From positions 1 to 64,000 of the forward strand of contig QEYB01000047.1 of assembly GCA_017562135.1 (NCBI GenBank): a stretch of DNA of 64,000 nucleotides. The letters run 5' to 3'. The notes beneath the pieces are model-generated. The model had not been told where the DNA came from. It ran no database searches and worked only from the letters and a program-made list of their open reading frames with translations. The first letter of the stretch is position 1; the number at the start of each line of letters is the position of its first letter. The DNA comes from Dipylidium caninum (taxonomy: Eukaryota > Platyhelminthes > Cestoda > Cyclophyllidea > Dipylidiidae). The translations under genes were made by a program, and so were the position numbers. Positions 57,515 through 64,000 of the stretch are shown in pieces.

Positions 57515-59429
57515 TTTTGCAGGGGTGAATTCGTCTCAGTAATGACATGACTCTAACACCAACCAATCGCGAATTAAAGAGAGCAGCGCGTAGCTTTCCT
57601 ATTGGCTGAGAAAACAGTTGTCCGCGTCTCATTCAACCCAAGCCTTCAAACAATAGGTAAGACAAGGTATACCAATATAGGTAGAGCAAAATTCATAACG
57701 ACCTTGTAATCTACTGTTATACTGACACGCTATCCTCCAAAGTCCACTCTAAGTCTTAGAAAACTTCCTGAATGAGTTGGAAATACTGGTCATAGAAAAA
57801 AATTATTATGAATGTGTATGCATTTGGTTCAACGTTCGCCAGCACCTAAAAGCCTAAATCTCGAAAGAAAATTTCAAAACATACGTGTAGGCGTGAGGAG
57901 AGGAGATGAAGGGGGTGAAGGGCTAGCGGGGTAGATGGGTGGAGGAGGAGTGACATGACAAAATGGAGCCGCATCGCCAAAGAAGATGGCTAATAGGGGT
58001 AGCGGTCCTACGCACCCCTCACAGAAGATGACTTGCATATGGCGCGCAATTACGCGAACAAAACAATCAGTTCGTGTTAACATCTGTCACAGAGTCTTAA
58101 AAGCGACATTATAGCACCTCTTTAAGGCATTCAAACCCCCCCACTGCCAATACGGTCCTATTTTTTTAACCCAGGCTACCCGCTATTTCGATCTTCAGTA
58201 CTACCCGAACTAGACTATCAAGTAGCAGGTCCGAGTAGGCCAAATCACACGGTACCACGAATTCTGTTGTGTTCTTAGATGTTTGGATCACCTTCAGGCA
58301 GCGCCACAAGAATAAAACTTATGCGGGAGATTATGGGGGTGAGGTCCATTTACCTGGCCACCATCTCGAGACTCCATACACATCTAGGAGGGGATGTCGA
58401 TGGCGATGAGGTATGACGGGTACGAATTTGTCTAGTACGGTAAGGGGAAGGACGTGAGATGATCCTCGGATGGGCCTGAAACATGGTCTGGGTGGGCGAA
58501 AAATCGCCTCCAGACGGTTACTTTGAAACTAAGTGAAAGGTGTACAATAAGACAATGTAAAAGAATCTATTTTAAACAAGTGGGTTGCAAGAAGTTAGAA
58601 GTAATAGTGGCACAATATGGAGACATGTGTGAAGTCAGAATGGTGAAAGATTGCTCATTAGGTTACGTTACACGTGTCACTAGGGCTTCGGAATCCCAAA
58701 AAACTCACCATAAAAAAATTGGAAGAGGAGTGAGAGGGTAGATTCAGGTAGAAGTGACGATTTGATAAAGAGTGAGACGACTCGCATTTACGAGGGAGGC
58801 AAAATCCTGCCACATCTGATAGAATAGCAAAACATGAGGAGCATGAAAGTCTCAGGGTTCTAAAAAAACACGACCATGCGGAAAATGGAGTTGACAAGTT
58901 TGTCCATAGTAGCCGTTAAGGAACGAAATATTCACGATTATTAGAGTAGATGCAGTTTAAATTAAATAACTTGATATTGTTTACCACGTGCACGTCCACC
59001 ACAACCTCCACTCGTCGCAACCGCCACTGCCACCCGCGTATCAGACCAGGATTCGGAGAGGAGAGAGAGAGGGAAGAGGGAGAGGAAAGGGAGGAGAGAG
59101 AGGAGAGAAGTAAGAGAGGAGAGACCGACTCTTTACACGAAAAAAACAAGAGAACCTCGGTGACAGTGTGCAATGCCACGAGCTGAAGTTGGTAGCACGG
59201 CAGTCACACCTGTGGTGAGGAGACAAACGAGAAGCGAACGAGAGAGCAGGAGAGATGAGAGCGGAGATGGTGGAGCTCATCAGTGAAACGAATGGAAGAT
59301 GAGTTGGAAGAGGCGAGTGTCGAGAAGTATTCTCTCATGACGGCGGCGGGTCACCATACTTGGATGACGGAGAGGAGGAAAATTGGAGACTGGTTGCCCC
59401 TCCACCGATAACCGTGTGTCCCCGTTGTG
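57515..59429. other. Spacer upstream of foxA
   Basis: Probable foxA promoter side. A (GA)n-rich tract runs from 59058 to 59130 and continues as purine-rich DNA. A minus-strand frame at 57874-58083 ends in a Pro/Ser-rich segment but has no family match. Confidence 0.4.
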
Positions 59430-60128
59430 CAAAATCCGAGAAGGAGGAGAGGAGGAGGAGGGGAGGAGGCAGGAGGGGGAGGGGTTAGAGATGAGAGGAT
59501 GACAGAGGGTGCAGAAGGATGGTCCCTCCTCCAACCCATGCGCACACAGTAGCTCGAGTTGTAACGCGACACAACAAAGGCAACTGGATGATTTCGTGTC
59601 CTCGAGAATGCAATCGTGTGTACGCTTGACTTCGGGTCCAATTTCGGCCTGTCCAACGAATTGCCAACATTTGTGTGAGTGCTTGTCTGCGCGTCAGTCT
59701 CATTGTCAGTATCGGTGCTATTGCATGGGTGGGTGAGTGAGACTAGGAGACGAAAGTTTTGTCGGGGAGACCATTTGCTGTCCTCGCCACCTCCTCGACT
59801 CCTCCCTCATACCCAACTCGCGCCAATTCGCCACACACACAGGTTCGTTGGCACGGCTACACTCAGCCACTCCCCAAACTCCACCTCCTTCCACCCACCA
59901 CCCACCACACGCCCATTTGTCTCACCCCTTGGCACTTCAAAATGCCCTCATCTCTCCAACTCACCTCTCATCGTCACGTCGTATGGCATGACACTGTATG
60001 ACGGATATGAGATCGCCTCCCTCCGTCCCACCTCATTGACAGACCGGGCACGTCCGCCATAGTTAAGATGTTTGGTGCGCCAACACCACTCATTTACACC
60101 ACTTCGGTGACAGTTGAATGCATCATAA
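59430..60128 (+). repeat. Left arm of a large inverted repeat
   Basis: The segment is matched in reverse complement by 63316-64000. At the inner side the match ends at about 60128 / 63316, where GACAGTTGAATGCATCATAA pairs with a copy differing at a few positions. Across most of the arm the copies differ only by scattered substitutions and short indels. The outer purine-rich end is hard to delimit. Open frames inside it are present on both arms but lack domain character. Confidence 0.82.
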
Positions 60129-63100
60129 CGATAACATTGTGGTGTAAGACAACTAGGCGGCTCATTTGCTTGAGCATCTTCTTGCCGTTCATAAGTACCC
60201 ATAGCACAGTTTATCTGTTGTAGATGTTGACCTCTTCTAGGTCCATAGACGAATTCTGTCAAATCTAGGTTCCCTTTGCGTCAAAGCACTTTCATTTATG
60301 GCGTTCTCCAAGCATTGACCTTTCCCATTTTCAGTTAATTGCTTTATCACAGTATCAAACAGGCTGTTTCTGTACATCGCTTATATCAAACTATTGCCTT
60401 TTATCCCTCCTATGTCTCATCGAGGCCGATATCACCGTCGGATCCATGACATGAAATTCTATTCCATCGTCCAACTATCCCATAATAAGAGATTGCAATC
60501 TGCCTTCTTATTCAAGCACGTGAACAGTTATTGTATTTAGTGCGCATTAAAGCGCCTCTCCTTCCCTCTCACCCCCACTTTCCGCTTTCACCCGTCCTCT
60601 TCCCCCACCCGGCCCCACCTTGATATGTGGAATTTAATCTAATTCAATTCCTCCTACTTGGTTAAGGGGACCGGAACTCATTCGTCCCTATCGCGGAATT
60701 GGTGATGGGAGATGGCGGTAGCGCGAATTAATGATATTTGGGCATATTCACTCGTCTAATTATAACGTTTTTTCGAGACTGGCGCCTCGTCGAGCTGGAC
60801 TCCAACCAATGGCGAGGTAATACGAGTATCCACTCTCCTGCAGTTCGTAATGCTTTGCCCAGTGCTTATCGTAAATCAGTATACCGGTGTACAGATGCGA
60901 GACCCACATGAATGGAAGGAGGGTGGTGGGGGTGGGTGTGGGGCTAGGGCGATGGCGGATCGGGATTGAAGGAATAGGGAACGCCACTACTACACCGGAA
61001 GATGATGGGTAATTTGAGGGGAAGACGAGAGACAGACCTTTTCCTACTCCTACTCCACCTATCCACGTTAATTTTCACTCTATATTTTGAAGTGGAGAAA
61101 GGAAAATCCTTCTTCACCGGACCGAGAGCGATTCAACTCCGCTTATTATGGTATGTCGATCAATCATCCTGATTAAATATTGGTTTAGAGGAATTTTCCT
61201 TTCATCTATAACGGTCATTGTGGAGGCAAAATGTCAAGAGCTGAAGTGAGGAGTCTTCGCGGTCATCGGAACGCTGTACCTCCAACACGAAAACTCTGAT
61301 GGCCATAGAGGAATCAGTTGGTACGATTTATTCGACCAGCTAACGGTCAAGCCATGCAGTAGGGTTCGCCAGGTTTCGTTAATTCGAACAAGACCATCTC
61401 GCGTTATCAATGAAATACCCTCCGGTCCAGACTGCGAAATTGGCCTCGAGAGGCGCCCTAGCAGCCTTACTTGACTGCAATCATGCCATTGTTTTGCCCT
61501 CGAACTCAGAAACCGCGTTCAGGGTAGCGTTTTTATTGAGTGTACAGTGACACTAAAACGTCAGTCCTTAACACTTCGTCCAATTGCCAAGTGAATTGGC
61601 AAACATGGTCACAGGTGGCCATGTCATGTCATCGAGGCTGGAATGGTAGTGGATGGAGAGGATGCAGGCCGATGCTGCGACGGTAGTTGCCCAATCCATT
61701 GGGGGGGGGGGGGAGGGGGAAGGAAACCACTGACCACGCAACGTGACCAATGGTTGAGTCAGGGAAAGGAGTGCTACACATACGACATTGTTTTAGAACA
61801 TTGCAGTTGGCAAATGGGAACTGGGATGGCGATCTGGCACTCCCACCCACTATTAATCCACAGAGGGGAGGTAGCTTTTACTCGAGTTTGGGGCAGTTTC
61901 TAAGGCTGTTGCTCTCCTTCCCACTGCATTTGACCAGTACGACAGCTCGAAAGGCTGGGGACGGTAGGTGGGAAACTATGATTGCGAGTTGTCCAATGGG
62001 CATATCCGGATTTTTACAACTATAGTGGCTATAGTGACCCATTTGACCACCAGCTTTAGTAGCCATCGTATAATAATTTTGGTTATCAACACCGTCAATC
62101 GGATGTATATCTCATGTTTAATGAAGTCTGCCGCAGATGTGCATTTCCTACATTACCGACGTTGTGAGCGAGGCGGAGTTCAGTGGCCTGGAGGTGAGTT
62201 TTAACGCCTGCGCAACTCACGAAAGTGCGGCCATGCAGCCTGTTTCTTGACACAAACTTTCAAGCCAGAAGTTTTATATGCCCTAAAGACAATTGACGCA
62301 CGAGCTCGAAACCGACATGAATTGTCGCTAAAAATTTGCATGTATTTACCTATTTAGAATGGAGAGCCAAGTTGAAATTAAAATATGGGGTATTTTCTTC
62401 AATTTTAGTGGACTCTTTCGCAACTTCGGTGTTTCGGAGCAAATTGAAGGAACGTGAAAGAAATGATCTCTCATACCACCCCTGAGCCACATATTATAGT
62501 CTTATTAGAAATCTTCTGTGATAGTTCTACCCATTTTGCAGCTCGACTCAAACAACTTGGTTGCGATGGCAATGACTGTTGTCAAGCTTATCTCACACAC
62601 TCAATTCGTCGCGCATTCGAATTTGCCGGCGCCCGTAGTCGTCGCATTTATTTACCCTTAGCCTCGTCATCCAAAATCCGTGCCCTCACCCCATAGGTGC
62701 CCCCTCCTCCTTCTCCTCCACTCCCCCTTCGTCCACTCCCCCTTCCGTACCCTAGGCCCCATCATCAACCACTCGACATATTATCGCGCACACGTGCACC
62801 ACCGTTTCCAGAAGTCGGCTCATCAACTTGCGGGGGTAATGGTTCGGTCTTAGCGACAAACGAGAGGGTTTAAAGTCCACCTGAGTAGATTTAGTGACAT
62901 CTTGTTGGTAGTGGTTATGGTGACGATGCTTACATCTTGAACTTCAACACCACCCAACGGCAAAGGGGTTGAGGGGGCCGAGCGGGGAACGGCGGACGGT
63001 ACATGAGGTGGTGTGTGTCAACTTGTGCGCATGCTTAATTAATCATCTATTCAAAAGTAAAAGAATACTTAATGTTTTTAGAATTAGTTAAGTCTGTACA

Positions 63101-63315
63101 AGGGAGCGCAGAAAATTGCGGCGGTTGAAGTTGGGCGAATATCTCCCCAATGAAACCAATCAGAATGCAGCGAACACCACTGCTGCAACGGTAAAGCAAA
63201 AACCGAAGCTCCTGCCTGCCGGAAGTGTTTTCATCATCGACCGGTAGCCCCTAGCTAAGGGTGAGTAGAGATCCGGCTGATTAACAAGACGAATCCATGT
63301 CGCAAATGAATTAGG
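60129..63315. other. Spacer of the inverted repeat; possible weak exons
   Basis: Besides the dispersed repeat, one candidate exon lies at 62137-62193: acceptor tctgccgcag, 19 codons (MCISYITDVVSEAEFSGLE), donor gtgagt. A following acceptor (cccattttgcag) at 62541 opens a phase-0 frame to a stop at 62661. Another frame from the same acceptor runs to 62696. I recognise no family, so no gene is called. Pyrimidine-rich DNA follows at 62700-62760. Confidence 0.25.
61445..61935 (+). repeat. Dispersed repeat, copy 2 (pairs with 53941-54360)
   Basis: Same unit and orientation as the copy at 53.9 kb. It has a pure run of about twelve G at 61700-61711 and an insert of about 80 bases at 61852-61930. 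It lies in the spacer of the inverted repeat. Confidence 0.8.
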
Positions 63316-64000
63316 CATTATAATGTATTCGACTGTCACCGAAGTGGTGTAAATGAGTGGTGTTGGCGCACCAAACATCTTAACTATGGCGGACGTGCCC
63401 GGTCTGTCAATGAGGTGGGACGGAGGGAGGCGATCTCATATCCGTCATACAGTGTCATGCCATACGACGTGACGATGAGAGGTGAGTTGGAGAGATGAGG
63501 GCATTTTGAAGTGCCAAGGGGGTGGACAAATGGGCGTGTGGTGGGTGGTGGGTGGAAGGAGGTGGAGTTTGGGGAGTGGCTGAGTGTAGTCGTGCCAAGA
63601 ACCTGTGTGTGGCGATGGCGCGAGTTGGGTATGAGGGGAGGAGTCGAGGAGGTGGCGATGACAGCAAATGGTCTCCCCGACAAAACTTTCGTCTCCTAGT
63701 CTCACTCACCCACCCATGCAATAGCACCGGTACTGACAATGAGACTGACGCGCAGACAAACACTCACACAAATGTTGGCAATTCGTTGGACAGGCGAAAT
63801 TGACCCGAAGTGAAGCGTACACACGATTGCATTCTCGAGGACACGAAATCATCCAGTTGCCTTTGTTGTGTCGCATACAAATCGAGCTACTGTCGAGTGC
63901 GCATGGGTTGGAGGAGGCAGAGCATTCTTCTTCCCACCCCCTCTGTCATCCTCCGGGTCTACTCTCCACTCCTCTCCTCTCCCCGTCACCTGTCCTCTCC
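63316..64000 (-). repeat. Right arm of the large inverted repeat, cut by the window end
   Basis: Reverse complement of the left arm at 59430-60128. The window stops inside the purine/pyrimidine-rich outer end, so the full arm length is unknown. A 72-codon minus-strand frame at 63160-63378 starts in the arm and ends in unique DNA with a hydrophobic C-terminus; it is not supported as a gene. Confidence 0.82.

Noticed and set aside
59500..60100. Coding gene inside the inverted-repeat arms
   Set aside because: Overlapping frames on both strands are Thr/Pro/His-rich and differ between arms; no domain recognised.
62137..62696. Two-exon gene with good splice sites
   Set aside because: Exon borders are plausible but two competing downstream frames exist and no family is recognised, so it is only mentioned as a weak candidate.

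Overview
The window looks like nuclear DNA from a parasitic flatworm, most likely a tapeworm. The main evidence is a nuclear receptor with two tandem DNA-binding domains (an NR class best known from platyhelminths), many very short introns (29 to 41 bases) mixed with kilobase-scale ones, compact gene neighbourhoods, and divergent but recognisable metazoan orthologues. The species cannot be named from sequence alone. No tRNA, rRNA, CRISPR or bacterial feature was seen.

Layout. 1-2.4 kb: nothing supported. 2.4-5.6 kb (+): a flotillin-1-like gene whose 5' and middle exons are broken by many frameshifts and stops while the last two exons are intact. 6.4-19.1 kb (-): a ten-exon 2DBD nuclear receptor, about 830 residues. 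19.1-23.4 kb: intergenic, with one copy of a dispersed repeat. 23.4-32.6 kb: a tight housekeeping cluster: lamin B receptor (-), intronless TTC26/IFT56 (+), NDUFAF5 (-), TSR3 (+) and METTL6 (+). 33.1-33.7 kb (-): a small RAD51AP1-like gene. 35.6-40.7 kb (-): PRPF39 with a large inserted acidic segment. 42.6-43.3 kb (+): a p24/TMED cargo receptor. 44.7-48.0 kb (+): a NOVA-type KH protein lacking KH3. 50.8-53.4 kb (+): an ankyrin/SOCS-box protein. 56.6-57.4 kb (-): a FoxA forkhead factor. 53.9-64 kb is otherwise repeat-rich: a 420-bp dispersed repeat in two copies and a large inverted repeat with arms of about 650 bp, the right arm cut by the window edge.

How the genes relate. Most are unrelated housekeeping or developmental genes placed close together. 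TTC26 and NDUFAF5 converge with 67 bases between stop codons. NDUFAF5 and TSR3 diverge from about 350 bases. TSR3 and METTL6 (18S rRNA and tRNA modification) lie head to tail 86 bases apart, an operon-like arrangement. PRPF39 and NOVA are both splicing factors. The nuclear receptor and FoxA are transcription factors.

Base-level caution. Several strongly conserved genes show single-base frame breaks: PRPF39 exon 7, the LBR exon 2/3 junction, possibly the TMED tail and the FoxA 5' end, and many in flotillin. Some may be assembly errors. Exon coordinates were derived by hand from splice-site phase and family conservation.
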